Shown here piece after piece: positions 36,193 to 49,234 of a stretch of 64,000 nucleotides of DNA (its first letter is position 1; each line of letters opens with the position of its first letter). The stretch is from assembly GCA_900239685.1 (NCBI GenBank), contig OENT01000624.1, positions 27,438-91,437 on the forward strand, read 5' to 3'. The translations under genes and the position numbers were made by a program. Below the pieces are notes generated by a model, which saw only the letters and a list, made by a program, of their open reading frames with translations, was not told the DNA's origin and searched no databases. Origin of the DNA: Rotaria macrura (lineage: Eukaryota > Rotifera > Eurotatoria > Philodinida > Philodinidae).

Positions 36193-39100
36193 ATGCCGAT
36201 CGATATTGAAAGACCTGCTCCTTCACGCAAACAACCTTTACGTCGTGGCATTCATATAACTGAACTTAAAGAATATAGAGTTAATCCCGAACCATTAGTT
36301 TTACAAGAAGCTGATTTTTTACTTGAAGAATTTCTATCACCAACGAAATTGGTATTAATGCATCGATATGAAAAACAGATTCACCATTTTTTTAAACACA
36401 CCTCTTTGTTCATATAGAGAGCATTGACAGGCACAGATGACTTGGCAAATATTCGTGAATTAGAAATGATCGTCGATACATCGGATACAAGTTTGGGTAA
36501 TTTCGGAATATATCTACAAAAATTAGTTCAACTTAAATTAAGTAATAGCGTTATACCGCGTGTCAGGTATATATTTAAATTGTTACTTGCTCAATAAAAA
36601 GAATTCGCACAACGACTATGAAAAATTTTACTCCTTAAGAAATAATATTTCACTAGGAAAGTCTCTAAATGTTTACATAATCTAAAACCCCTAAAATCGC
36701 TCATGTGAAAAATGTGTCCTCCTCATATACGCTCGATTATCTCAAGATACGAATTCCAGTTTCAGCTTCTAGCATACATACATAGATGCCCTATTAAAAG
36801 GAAAAATTAGAAAAAACATTCAGCATCGCATAACCATAGGCTTTTAAAGGTGAGTCATGGTCTTATTCTTCATGGTGAGACTAATATTAGTTCGAAGCTT
36901 AATCCTGTTCAACTTTTTCGAAAATACCTAACTCTGTGTCACTGTCTGATTTATGCACCTATCTTAGTCTTACTGATATCTAGTATGTAGTTGCTGTTGT
37001 AATGCGTAGTTGAAAATTCTGTTAGAGTTGAGTTCCTTCGTTTTTTCTTTCTAATTTTGTTCATCGTGACTTTGTACACTGTCATCCGAACAGATTGATG
37101 AGTATGCACACGGTTAGACGCAGCAGCTCAGAGTTCACTGTATTGGGAACAAAAATGATCCATATTACTACTAGCTTGTAATAAATAATTGCTGTCTTCA
37201 ATTACTTCACAAAGGTTAGAATCTTTAACAGATATTAATCGTTGTACTTCAAAGAATGTATTTTTACTGTTTGATTTATGAATCCAAGCTAATTAGAAGA
37301 AGAAGATCGAACATGCAATTTATCATCTAGATCAAATATAAATAAAAATCTATTTGAATGAGCTTCTACTGTTACATCGTACCTATCGGTGTTTTCGAAG
37401 GGCTGCACTTTTAATTCTATTCTAAATCAAAGTTTCGACTTATTTTTCATTAGTAATTTATTAAGGAAGATATTCAAATTCGATGTTGTTCGCAGATGGG
37501 GAGATTACATTTTTTTTCTATATGCCTGTACTGAAGTCTGTTGTTTGCTTTTTATCATCACAATTTCCTTGAAATGAATCATAAATTCTACTGAAAAACC
37601 TATGAAGAATTTTTCTAGAAGCATCCTTACTTTTCTACATTAATGGGAATACATATACATGATGCAAGGTCTCGATTAAAACTACTAACATTCTATTCAC
37701 TGGTTCATAAATGTTGAAGTCATGATTGATACATCCTTTTACTAATATGATCATTTGATCTTAAATCTCTATTAACGGGCATCTTTTTTTCCTCGAATAC
37801 TTTCTTCGAAATTCGAGTGTCTCAGCCGTTCCCTTCTTATGAAATATGATTTGTCAATAAAATACGGTAGTGATTTCGCAGACAAGAAAGTAATTCTCCG
37901 ATAAGTTTGTTTGATTTCTTGATGTTTGAACGAATGAGGCAGCCTGTAGACTTAGACGAATTTCTAGTAGCTGATTGGTACACACATGAAAAGCTAACAT
38001 AGACTTTTTTAAAACCTAGTTTTGATGAGTATTAATTTAAATGTAATCAGGTCTAAAATTATTTCAAAACTATTATCCATTTCAGAAAAGAAGACGAGTG
38101 GATACAGCTATTATAGCTGTATCCACCCGCCTTCCTTATTGAAACGGGTAATAATATAGTATATTGTTCAAGACTTTGTGGTCAACCTTTACAGAACGAA
38201 ACTGATTTAATTCACACATTGAGGGTGTTCATAAAGAAAAGAAAATTGGTCATCTGCATTATCTTCTTAAATTTCACAGAGATCTAGGAACATCACTTTC
38301 TCATGTGCGTATTCTCTGGATGGCTCGTTGTTGTCTAAATGATCTTGATGGTATAACAAGTCTTCAATCACTTGAAGAACTTTATGTTGCCTATAATGAA
38401 ATATCTGATCTAAGTGCATTAAGTATGCTGGAAAACTTACGGTTACTTGATCTTGAAAGGTATACATTTATCTTAGTATTTTTCTATTATTAATATTTTA
38501 TTATTCTTGTTAGTAATCGTGTAGATGACTTACGACAAGTTGAATTTCTTGCCTTATGCCCTAGTTTAACTTCATTAACTCTTGAAGGCAATCCGGTATA
38601 CAGAAAAACTTTCGAGGGAATATTTGAAAGTAATTTCTTCTAAAATTAGATAAACAATTACTCTGAATATCGAGCTGAAATCATTCAACGGTTACCTCGA
38701 CTTGAAACACTTGATGACATACCAACTAATCGAATAGATAAGGTAGCATCATCTGTATCCGGCGAAGGAACAATGTTATTTCAACAAGATTGGTCTTTGA
38801 TTGAAGAATGTATTGCTGCAGGTATGGCACCCCCTGACGATAAACTCGCATGTAATCAAGGTAAATAGGATAGAACAAATATATTTGTCGATATTCCCTG
38901 TTTTGTTAATCTAGTTGATTCTCGACCACGATCAGCAAACAAAAGTCCATTGAATCGACCAACATCTGCTGCATATTATCGACCTAGATCAGCAGCTCGC
39001 TCTGGTTCATCTGGTAGTATTCGACCAACATCAGCATCGATGCGACCAAATACTGATCCTAACAAATCAGGCTTATTAGGTTAAATCTATATTTCTTTCT

Positions 39101-42100
39101 TAATTAAATTTACTTGAATTGTTTGTTGATTTAACTACAGACAGTAATGAGGATGTTGTCAGTGAATTGACCATTGGCCCAGCATTTCAAGGAAATCTAA
39201 CAAAAATTTTACGTGCAAGGAAACAACATCAATCTGATGTATCGGATAATCCTCCTGTGAAACTATCAGAAAAAACAAAAACAAAAGCTCCATCACCACC
39301 ACCTGTATCATCGAATTCTTCATCATTGTCAATATCTGATAATCCATTAATGAAAGAAATTAGTGATTGGAAAATTGAACACAATCGGTAAGATTTCATT
39401 TATAATCAAATATTTCTCGTTGATATGAAAATATTTCATAATTAGAAAAGTTGAAGAACGTAAAAAACTTCTCGAACCGCAAGTATTACGTATTGCTGAT
39501 GATGATGATTTACTTGAAAATGATCTCGAAGTTGATGAGTCCGATGATGATAATTATTATGATAAACAAAGGAATTATTTTCCTGAAGGTTTATCTTCTT
39601 TTCTATAATTATAGTTTTGTATATTGATTTATATTATTTTGTAAATAGAAGAAACTCTTGTTGCATCATCGAATCGAAATAATTTTGGTCTTGATGAAGC
39701 ATTTTCATCTGAAGAACAAAAATGGCAATTAAGAACTATGCCTACTGACAGTTCTGAAAAATCAGAAAGTCGAGCTACTACCGGTGATACAGGTAAGATG
39801 TAAAGATATGACATCAAATAGAGTATACAAGTAACTTTCGAATGATATATCTAACGTCATACTCTATGGTCATGAGTAAATGCCGGTAAGACTGAGACAA
39901 ACATCGGATAAGATAGACACATGATTGACTTTCAAATAGATTTATGAATTTTAAGATGAAGTTTTTACCACATGTGAGTCATATCGGTAAAATCTGAGAT
40001 GAAAAGATTCTATTGAAAATTTAGTGCTAAAAACACGTTCCACAACAATGACGTAATCAGGGTAATTTCATGGTTGCGCCGGACGCAACCACCAGCTTCT
40101 AAAAGTAACATTTCGCGAAAAAAATTTGTTCTCCCTAGTTTTCTTTTCAATTTTTGACTAAATTGATTAAACACATTGCCAACCATAGTTTATCTGTCGA
40201 AAAACAAGAGGCATCCGTAGTAACAGAATCGGTGGATACATTATAATTTCACAGATGATTTGTTTTCATAGGTGTGGATTTTACAAGTGGAATACAAAAA
40301 TAATTTTGAAATTCTCGTCAGAAACGAATAGGGTTCTTGCAAACTGCAACTCGATGATAAAGAATCCAGAAGTGGTACTATTCAGTCGTTTTCTGGCTCG
40401 TACTCTTTCAGAAAAAGAGAGTTGATACTCTTCTTCGACTATGGATGAATTGTCACCAAAAACAGAATCAGATATAACATCCTGCTATTCAATAGACGAA
40501 GCTTCTCAATCTCAATATCTATTGCTATAGTCAATATTAAGAACAAAAATGGCAGCAGAAATCTTTTTCATCCTTTTAGACACTAGTCGTCTCCCGAATT
40601 TGAAAATTTCAGAAGGGATAGAACTCGACGAGTAGGGCCGAGATTATCACAATTTCAAAGTTCTCGCATATTTTCTTCCATGGTATAATAGAATTGCAAG
40701 AAGAAAAATGGTCCTCTTTATCGAAATAGTTGCAGAGCCGTAAAACTTTGGATTCGATTGAAGCTTTTCTTTGGAAACATTTTGAAGTCCCTAGGTTTTT
40801 GTTTTTCTCTATCTCCTTCTATTACAATAAAACTTCGTAGTAAGAAGAACATACTAAAACCTGCACGACTTTCTTAATTGATCTTATTTTGTCAGATCTG
40901 CTAAATATTGGCAATAAAATATGATTTAAAACGAAAAATTAACTATCTTAAAGTATTTCTAGTATCTGCAAAGAATGTGTCAGCTCGACTAGATATACTG
41001 TGACTTAAAAACTGGGGTAGTTCTAACATTTTTTGCGTAAAATCTGAATTCTGTGAATGTTCCATCGAACGAGCAAGATTTAACTATTTTTACATAGAAA
41101 AAGTTCTATATTTCCGATATCTTTGCTTCCGAAACTAAACATGAATGATCGAAACGTTTTAAATTCATAGATAACTTAGAAGAATTTAAAGAGTAGAAAT
41201 ATGAGGAACTGGAGAAAAAATGAAACTTTGCGACTGGGAAGAAGAAAGAATCTTCTCCAAAAAACTTTCAAAAAACTCTGTTAGGACAACAACTAATCAG
41301 CAGTCACTTTCATGTTACAGTATTGTTTCATGGTTCTGAAATTTTCAATGAAAATGAGAGGGTACTGGCGGAGAAATTGGATCTTGAAAAAGGTACATGT
41401 TTTACAACAGGAAGACATAATTATTCGTTCTCTTTGAAGCTTTCACTGTTATCGCGTACGTTGACAAGCAAATTTTGAGATCGAATATTTTCACTTTCAA
41501 GTTGTTGAAAATATCTGAATTTTCATGAAGATTGGATTCGATTGTCTATCTCTTTTCATCAATATTCCACTGAAAACTTTTCGCTGATTTTAATCGAATT
41601 ATTATGCAACAAAATCAAAAAATTGAAATCGATTGATAATATGGATTATCGTAGATCATGACTTAACCATTACTAAATATTATTACTCATTCAGTATGAA
41701 GTTTTCGGATTAAAATTGATTATTTTGCAACAAAATCGAAATTATCAATCGATTTCAAGTTTTTGGTTTTGTTGCAGAAATTTCCTCGAAAGTAACATAA
41801 AAAATCGAATGTCACCGTTTAATTGGCATTTATTTGTTCATCAATGAACAAAATGAAGTCCAGTTTGAGTGTTTCAAAAATAAAAACTAGGTAAAATTGG
41901 TATGCCTGAGTAATGTCGAAAAATATAATCTCGAAAGAAAAAATGTCGAAAACTATGTTTTTAATCATTTTATATGAAGAATAATCTAACAAGAAAATAT
42001 CTAACAATCAATAATTTTTTATTTACTTCCCTTTAATCCTTAGCGTCTACAAACGTCAACTCTTCTAAATATTTTTCTAGACTAATTTCATTATTTGCAT

Positions 42101-43927
42101 AATGCTCAGCAAGTCTATCAATAGAACGTTGTACAGAAGGTGTTTTCGGTTTTCGGTCCACCATTTGTAGTTATATATCGTTTTATAATAGTACGAATGA
42201 GTGTTACAAATATGATACATAACAGCATTTATAAAGCTAGGTATCATTTCGACATAACCAGCTAAAGTTCTAATCTTTATAACTGTTCTTTTTTCTAATC
42301 AGAGAAAATCGCGATTAACTTATCTCTAGTTGTATTTTATTTTTTAAACTGTTCCTTTGTATTATACGTGAAATTGTATATGTTATTATTAAATTTTAAC
42401 AATTACGCCTCATACTCCCTGATTATTTGCCAGGTCGTTCAGTTTTCATTCGACCATTTTTATAACATCAACTGTAATAGGATTTCATCCTTACCGTCTG
42501 CAGAGTTTCTGATATTATGCTTTTCGACATTGCTCAGTACGTTCGGTAAAACCACTCTCTCTCTCACGATTCAAAGATCCTCATTTCTCTATTTAGTGCT
42601 AATTTTACATTCAGTTTTTCGAAAAATTGAAATACATCGGATGCTGACAGTATTTATGAAAGTCACATCAGAAAATATATAAAAGACGAAGTTCAATATT
42701 CTTCAAGTAATAAAATTTCACCCTTAAATTTCAGACGATACTTGGATGCCACTGTAAAGGTAATCGTACAGTACACATTCAGATTTACACTGTCTGAGAA
42801 AAGTGATCGTTTCATGCATGTGTACGCTACATCTTTTTTTGACATTATTTGAATATTCGTAAAAATGAAGTATTAAAAGTCTTTCGAAAGAAGACCGTAC
42901 TAATACTATTAGTAAGGAAATTCCTTGTAAAATCGAACAGTTCTATTGAATTCGTTCATCTTTTTCACTTGTATGGGATTTGTATAGAAATGCTGCACAA
43001 GTGAATGAAATGCAAATTTATGTAGATGATGAAAAATATTGCATCGAATGCAAATGTCACCATAGATTACCATTTTACTTGAGACTATTTGACATTAGTC
43101 AACGGCTACTTGAAATAAAGTTTTCTTATTAAATAGTATTTTGATTATTTCACATTTCTATAACAGCAACAGTGACGATTGATGCCATGCATCAAATAAA
43201 TATGACAGCTGAGAATTATTGTGACGCGTACGTCCTCACACCAAATAATTGTCCGACATTTTAGCCATGTTGAATTTTATTAATCGATTAAATGAAGTAG
43301 ACAGACTATTTATTATACTATAAGTTTAGAAAAAACAGATATTAACTAGGTGTATCTTTTATTAGGTTATCGATCCAATTCAGCATCCAGCTTACATCAT
43401 AAAAAATCTCGAGCAAATTCACGATCATCAACAGCTGATAATTCGTAAGTTATTGACATCAAACTTATTATAGACAATGAAAGAAAATTCTAAACTATCT
43501 CAACTTTCTATACAATTGAGTTTGTAATAAAATCATCTTTATATTCCAGAAGATTTTGCAATGGATTCGTTTAAATAATTCTTCAATAAAATTTCGAATA
43601 GAAGTTAGTTATTAGTGCATATTAGCCAATTAACTTTTGTTTTCTGAAAGCATACTAGGAGATTAGAGAAAATTTCATTTGTACTTTTTTTTGTCAACTT
43701 TACTATTTCATAGGCATTCAACAGCTGATCGTTATCGTTCACCAATGCGTGTTAGTCATGAACCAGTTTTAGGCACAAATAATGTAAATCGTTCTCCACT
43801 TTCTCCAGCAACGGAACCACAATCACCAACTCTCAGAGGTCCCAGTTCACCTACAAAAAGATCGTTGAAAGGATTACGTAATGATCCATTACCAACACTG
43901 CCCCGGCTGCCTCCACGCAAAACATAA
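36193..43927 (+). CDS. lrrc56: LRRC56-like leucine-rich repeat protein
   Basis: LRRC56 orthologues are cilium-associated, implicated in delivery of outer dynein arms. Eleven exons: 36193-36351, 36418-36566, 38280-38459, 38514-38595, 38650-38860, 38915-39079, 39141-39387, 39446-39588, 39649-39792, 43366-43444 and 43714-43927. They sum to 1773 nt (590 residues), frame kept throughout. The LRR block spans about residues 60-195: ELEMIVDTSDTSLGNFG, LVQLKLSNSVIP, LYVAYNEISDLSAL, LRLLDLESNRVDDL, LTSLTLEGNP, capped by NYSEYRAEIIQRLPRLETLDD. The tail is Ser/Pro/Arg-rich with RPTSA-like repeats and an acidic patch. Introns 2 (1.71 kb) and 9 (3.57 kb) are huge beside their neighbours of about 53-66 nt. 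Orthology to LRRC56 is by LRR pattern, length and tail and is quite secure. Confidence 0.85.
38098..38126. repeat. Perfect 13-bp hairpin in LRRC56 intron 2
   Basis: GTGGATACAGCTA, a TTA loop, then the exact complement TAGCTGTATCCAC; weaker pairing continues outward. It lies about 150 nt before the next exon. It could be a structured RNA element or the scar of a small palindromic repeat. Confidence 0.8.
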
Positions 43928-46900
43928 TCTATCGTCATTTTTATTCTAGTTATTTTCAATTTTGTTCATTATCACTTTCGTTCACGCTGATAACATTGTG
44001 CTGGCTTTTATATACATATATATATATATGCATCAGAATAAAGAATATTAAAGCAATGTGTTGATTATTGAAGAATATTATTTCCAAGTAATAGGTTTAT
44101 AATCGTGCTTCGAATGACACTATTCAACGTAATTAGGCTCATCGTATAAAGGAAGAAAGAAATCATTTTTTTTATTCAAATTTTTCATGAAGTCAAGTGT
44201 ATGTCATTTTATTTAATTTAATAAAAACTTTGACATCAATTTACTTCTAATTTGACAGATTTAGGATAGGTAATAACGAAGATAGTACACATCCATTCAG
44301 AATAACTCTGTTTTGGCCTACATTCGTGTTATTGTATTTAGTATTCTTACGTAATCGTAAGAAAAAAATTTTATATCAGTTTAATAATATTTAAAACAAA
44401 ACAATCTCCACGTCAGAAAACAGTGCATTTCCTACTGTTTCAAATGTAAACCGATGCTTAAGGCTGGGATCAACTCTCACATAAGTGTTATAGAGAGAAT
44501 GCTGTTGAATAATTCGTTTGTAAAGCAGAGTAAGAAGTATTTAGAACTAGATCTAATCGTTAAATATCTCATGAACAGTATGGCTGAAAGTAGTATAAAA
44601 CGATCTTTTTAATCAACAGAAACAACATGTAGAGATTTTGGCTGTCATGTTTTAAAACAGCACTGCGAACAGGACATTTGTTTCTGACCTGATCTGCAAG
44701 CTTCCCTAGAACAAAAAAGACTTCTTGAATATGTCTACTAGATTAATAGATACGTACGATTGTACAATACATGTGAAATGTTTTTCTTATTTCCTGATCC
44801 TAGTCTCGATCATATAGTTATATATATATATATATAGTTCTTATCAATTCAATGACAAACTGACAGATTTTCCCCCTAAATAGAAAATCAATAAATACAG
44901 TAATGGTTGAAAAATATAGTCGTATTTATACAACACACGACGATTTTAAATCAGTCTTGTTTTCATCGGGGATGTTTCACCGCACAACAAATAGATATCG
45001 TTAAAGATAAATCAAACAAATCACGAGACTCTAAAATACGATTAGTGTCAGTAAGAAAAGTTTACGGCTTATGGTCATCTCATAGACGGTGTCCAGTTAA
45101 ACTGACATTTTAATTGATTCCGTTATTTCTTTTTTATATTCATTTTCCTTCCCTATAAAGACATATTCTAGTTCAATTGAAATCCCTCTCGAAAATGCGA
45201 AAGAAAAGCAAAGCAGCTCTTAATGTTCGATATAGCTTTTTAATTTGAATTAAGCTCTTAGAACAAGATGTTGCCTAGGATCTTGACAGTTTATTGATAA
45301 CATACCAGAGTAGATGAGAAAAATTTATATCATTATACTGTACAACATCGTCATTCATAACACCATATAAAAAGACGAAACATTGGGCTGAAGGCAAGAC
45401 ACAAATAAGTGACACTGTGCAGACGTGTGACATTTACTCCTCTTAAAATGAACAAATATTATGTTAACATTCATTATGAAGCTGTAAGTGCTGGAACCTT
45501 GAATTCAACAAATCTATCTAAGTATTTCAAATAATCTAAAATACTATTTGTAACGGGATTTGACCAATATAACAAAGAAACTCAAGCAGCTACCATTCAG
45601 GCCTCAAACTTACACGTAATACTTGGTTTAAAAAAATGGTTACGAATCATTTTTATTAATTATCCGATGTTATTTTACAAGAAACATTCTTTAATTGACG
45701 AATAATTTTTAAGTTTCCATTATGTGTATCATATAAATTTTAGTTAACTTTGATTCATACACGGTTAAAGATTTGCATGTTGATCCTACACAAGAGAACG
45801 CACATGTTCTCTTGGCTAATCTCTACTTGATTTAATGTTTTAAACATTGCAATTTCGTAAGATACAAGCTCATCGAGAGACCTTAAACTATCATAGTGGA
45901 CTATTCTCTATAATACTTATATTTGTAGAAAGTTTCAAACTGAATATAACACTTGATGAGTCTCCGTAGAATTGACGACTGTGTTTACTTTTAAAATAGA
46001 ATATCTCAATAAAAATAAGTTCAATGATCAAAGTTTTCTCTTAATATTCATAGTTATCTGTGACTTACTTAATGTACATAGACTTGGATACGTTTCAGGA
46101 AACTCATGTCAATGGGTTTGGCCGTTGAAGAGATCCACAAAAATTACCATTACATTTATCGGCTATTGGTATCGATAATATTTTACACACGAGTTTTTGA
46201 GCAGAAGATAATCGAAGAAAGAAAGTTAAGATTTTCAACCTAATGCGATAGAGACTGATTAGCCCAAATCTACTAACAGCGTTTCGAATACAAATATCGT
46301 AAAATGAGGTTTCCTGATTTAAGAAAACCGATGCAAAATACGGAGAAAATAATGCTCAATTCATATTCTCCGATCGTTAAAACAATTGCTGAATCTGTAT
46401 AAAAAAATTCATTTATTCGAAAAGAAAAGATTTACTAGTAAATCCATAAGTGTTTCTAGACTTACTAACTGTAAACATTCTCTTGGAAATATTGACTACA
46501 CTGATTACGGAGAACAGTCTTCTGTGGCATTCAGATGAAAACAGGGAATGGTCACAGATGTTTCCTCTGAATGAACAATGATGTAACAGCTGATTCGAAC
46601 TGCTTTAATTAACTCTAGCAAGTCCGTCTGATTTCAATTTTTTCATACTAGGACTGATTCGAAGAATGATCGATCGATCAAACCAGAGATTATTTTTGTC
46701 GGTTCATTCAGCGAGCTTCGATCGATCGATAGATAATTCATAGAAATTCTTTGACAATGTCAATCATTGTAATGAAGTAAATCTTTTAGAAAATCAATGT
46801 TCAAATAAGCTGGTGAAGACAAACGGAAAACCAATCCTATAATCACAATAATCTCTTTAAAAACATCGGCGGAGGCAACAGATCGATGTTAATGACACCT

Positions 46901-47704
46901 ATTGATCATAATCGCAAAAGTATTTTGAAAAATCGATAATGATCAGTGTAGACGTCTGTTGAAGTTTATGATGATACCGAACGTATCTATCACTAGCATG
47001 GAAACAAACACTGATTCCTTCCAATCGACATCAACTTCAATGGATATAAATGAACATTTTCTTTGTTGTGGTAAAAAAATAGTGAATCGATCTACTACAT
47101 ATTTTTCACTTTGGTCTAATCATTTCAACATGAATGCGAAATACACTGAATCATCATCATATGAGTTTATCATCAAAATACCTTTTTCTAGTATTCCTTT
47201 TGTTTTAATCCATAAACAGCGACGTATAAAAAAACGAAGAAAGGAAAAAAGCGTGCAAGACATAGTCAAATCAAGTAAACATACACGAACAAGCACAAGC
47301 ACGTTAAAGAGATAGATAAATAAGAAAAAACTGGTATATATATATATATCAGCGCAACAAAGAACAACAATAATTAAAAACAAAAAAAAACGATTTGGTG
47401 TTAACTTTCTCTCATGCGTTATTGTGAAGTAAGTCTATGTGTCGCTTAACATTTCTTTTTCCTAATCTTGCAACATTGTTTTTTTTTCGTTGGAGGAAAG
47501 ACAACAGGGAAAAAACAAACACAACAATAGCAAAGAAAACAAAAGAAAGAAAAGATAAAACAACTTAACTAAAGTTGGAAAAATGAATAAATGGGGGGCT
47601 ACCTCACGAGATACTTCTTATATATTTATATATAAAGTTGTTTATATCCGATTAAGACAGACTGGGAATGTTCGGTGTAAGTTTTTTTTCTTTCTATCAT
47701 CAGC
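43928..47704. other. Intergenic between LRRC56 and calreticulin
   Basis: No gene found; frames at 44907-45113, 45972-46178 and 46959-47315 lack motifs. TA microsatellites lie at about 44013-44028, 44817-44836 and 47335-47349. ATCGATCGAT palindromes lie near 46668-46732. The right end is the calreticulin 3' flank. Confidence 0.5.
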
Positions 47705-49234
47705 TTATAATTCATCATCTGCATGAGGCGATTTCTTGTCATCAGAGTCTGATTCATCATCATCAGTTGATTTCTTCGATTTCTCTTCTAGAAATATAAA
47801 GAAAAAACAAAGCAAATAGAGCGTTGGATTGCTCACATAGAATAAAAACAAATTACTAACCAGCTTCTCGTTTTTTACGTTCTTCTTCTTCTTTCTTTCG
47901 TTCAACTTCATCTTGTTCATCTTTCATTTTCTTTTCGGGGTCTTTCGTCTTAGCCCATGTTTCATTAGCAAATTCCTCAGCACGTTGTACACTATCAGTG
48001 ATAATTAAATTATCAAAGATAGTACCAGATTTGACTTGCCATAAATCGAAACCAATTATGCCGATATCTTTATAGAGGTAGAGATTTGGATCTTCAACAT
48101 AATCAGGATTATCGATTTCTGGATGAACCCATGGTCCCTTATAAGCTGGATTATCGATTTGACGAGCTTTCCAAACACCTTTATATTCAGGATTGTCAAT
48201 CATTGGTGGTTCCCATGTTCCATCAATTTCATCATCCCAATCTTCAGGTTTCTTAGCTTCTGGATCTGGAATATGTTCTGGTTTTTCCCAATCTAAACAC
48301 AAAGAATAATAGAATTATATTTCATGAATTTTTCTTATGTCTCCAATCAATACCTTCTGGTTTTGAATCTGTTGGATCATCGATTTTTTCTTCATCAACC
48401 CAATCCGCTGGTTTTTTAGCATTCGGATCTGCAATTCGTTTCGGTACACTGAAATCCCAATCTTCTTCCAGTTTACCACTTTCAACTTTTTCATTGTCAA
48501 TACGAACTTCGTAAGTGTTATCGGAATTAAGAATCAATGTATATAGATGTGTAAATTCATCATCTTTACATGTAATATCTTTTTTAATTAAAAGATTTTT
48601 TCCTTTATATGTAAAGATGACATGAACTTTCTTAGTGCTATAACCGCAAATGTCAGGTCCTAAAAAAACGCGAAAATAAGCATCGACATAGGAGAATTTT
48701 ATTTTCCGTTGATTCCTATATTTACCGAACATAATGTGATATGGTGAATCGCCTGATAGACTTGATTGATCAGTATCAGACGGATAAACTTTAACATAGC
48801 CACCGCCACAGTCAATTTTTTGTTCATGTTTAACAGTGAATTGAATGACAAGTGTCTTATCTTCATTTGAAAACTTATCAAACTTAGCTGATGTAGCATA
48901 AAAACGAGCATCTTGAGATGTCTGAAGACCTAGACAAAGAATATTTTCATTGACACTTGTATGGCTTTCTTTCTTCATTAAATCAACTTACCGAGATCTT
49001 TCTTTGCATCACCATAAAATTTGCCATGTGATAGTTTGAATTCACCTAAATCTGATTTAGCTGTTGACTGAACCCATCGATTTTTATAAGTTGCATCTTC
49101 AAGCAAGAAAGAAATTTATCAGTATCAATTTTTCGGAGATCAACTTTACCTTCGAATTTTTCAACGAAATAATCTGTCGAATAGACAGCTGCAACAAGGG
49201 AAAGTAAAAGTAGCGAATAGCTTGACAGAACCAT
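47705..49234 (-). CDS. calr: Calreticulin
   Basis: Lumenal ER lectin chaperone and calcium store. Six exons: 49150-49234, 48992-49096, 48726-48929, 48354-48659, 47861-48292 and 47705-47787, 1215 nt, 404 residues, the usual size. Signal peptide MVLSSYSLLLLSLVAAVYS. Globular domain with RWVQSTAKSDLGEFKLSHGK and CGGGYVKVYP; Cys pair and lectin residues in place. The P-domain has three PxxKKPxDWD-type repeats followed by three GxWxxxxIDNPxYKG repeats. The C-terminal domain is Lys/Glu-rich, then Asp/Ser/Lys-rich. The protein ends ADDEL rather than KDEL/HDEL, an ER-retrieval variant. The exon boundaries all agree with the family. The ATG is preceded by a TTTTAG site that may accept a spliced leader. 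Confidence 0.97.
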
